The position numbers and the translations under genes are program-made. DNA of 64,000 nt from NCBI GenBank assembly GCA_037953625.1, contig CM075653.1:6820001-6884000 (forward strand), given 5' to 3'. This document shows positions 63,429 to 64,000 of the stretch, in pieces. Source of the stretch: Crotalaria pallida. Lineage: Eukaryota; Streptophyta; Magnoliopsida; Fabales; Fabaceae. Every line of letters starts with the position of its first letter. Position 1 is the stretch's first letter. A model generated the notes under the pieces. It ran no database searches. It was not told the origin of the DNA and saw only the letters and a list, made by a program, of their open reading frames with translations.

Positions 63429-64000
63429 AGATAAAACCCCACCAGTATCATCAGTAGCAAGTAACATAAGTCGAGATAGCAAGTTTTGGTGAAACATATA
63501 CAAACCAGCTGCATAAATTAAACCTCACTCTAAGAACTCTCAAAATATATACAATAGATCACAGTATCCAAAAATAGAAGTCCCAGAGCAGGTCATCCAT
63601 GTCCTCAGCAGCTCCTCTGATCCTCCACAACTCTATCCCTAGGATCTAGGATCCAAAACATCCATGCTATGCAGGCTCCTATGAACCAGCAGGTCCACCT
63701 CTAGCAGAAACAGTCGGCTCGACATGCACCTCCTCCTCGTCCTCATCCTCCACAGAGTCCTCCTCGACCTCGCCTGACTGTACAGAGACCCCACCACTGG
63801 GTCTAGGATCTGCAGAAGCAGTTCTCTCAAAATCAGTCGGACCAGGAGAAAGAGTCTCCTCAGTGACAACTCTGTGGGAGGAAGGATGAGAACGAGTGGC
63901 AGCTCTAAACCAAAACTATGGAATCGACGCACAGGTCGAGCCGGGGGTGGTCCTCTATATGTATAAAAGGGTGGAACATGCATAGTATAGACTAAAGGGA
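63027..64000 (-). mobile_element. LTR-like element, L3 copy, truncated by window end
   Basis: Starts TGTGACACCC after TTATT (63022-63026). It contains an (AT)n tract (63391-63426) and, on the minus strand from the TAG at about 63667 to the window end, part of the frameshifted acidic-tail ORF. Confidence 0.7.

Larger units (their letters stand above)
61104..64000 (+). repeat. Macro-repeat segment L, copy 3 (window-truncated)
   Basis: It matches the first 2.9 kb of L1 and L2. It contains the AT-rich leader, the promoter-like block and the start of the LTR-like element. Confidence 0.88.

Overview
The window looks like repeat-rich plant nuclear DNA. It is AT-rich, contains degenerate LINE and LTR retrotransposon pieces, carries Stowaway-like and Mutator-like MITEs, and has one plant-type core promoter (Site II, telo-box, TATA). 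A legume is a guess from the general look of the repeats only. I find no intact protein-coding gene, no tRNA or rRNA and no CRISPR. Most open reading frames are fortuitous or antisense to decayed transposon sequence.

Two levels of repetition fill the window. Level 1 is an array of head-to-tail units joined tip to tip: type A (~1.35 kb), type B (~1.35 kb) and type C (~0.58 kb). A and B have the anatomy of a long-TIR DNA element: near-perfect ~52-bp terminal inverted repeats, recognisable to ~105 bp and more weakly to ~185 bp, around a core holding a minus-strand fragment of LINE reverse transcriptase. Each joint brings two TIRs together, giving a ~105-bp palindrome at each intact A|B or B|C joint. 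The usual order C-A-B gives a higher-order repeat of ~3.28 kb. Array 1 is 1-17397, array 2 is 28489-33643 and array 3 is 43700-61103.

Level 2 is a ~10-11 kb segment, L, interleaved with the arrays: L1 17398-28488, L2 33644-43699 and L3 61104 to the window end. Every L starts at the same base inside a truncated C unit, and L1 and L2 both end at the same base against a TIR tip, so L and its array edges were copied as one block. L holds: an AT-rich leader with a minus-strand promoter; a ~3.6-kb LTR-like element with TG..CA ends and a TTATT target duplication; a Stowaway-like MITE; a foldback MITE; in L1 only, a 494-bp Mutator-type MITE; and a truncated inverted relative of the LTR that abuts the array.

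The strongest unexplained signals are inside the LTR-like elements. AACCGGTT palindromes occur in pairs exactly 21 bp apart (8 of 8 pairs). A cluster of short TCCCAGA-centred palindromes has stems that differ from one to the next while each stays self-complementary. The other main signal is the array itself, whose tip-to-tip palindrome centres vary, are deleted, or carry copied filler while the unit bodies stay nearly identical.
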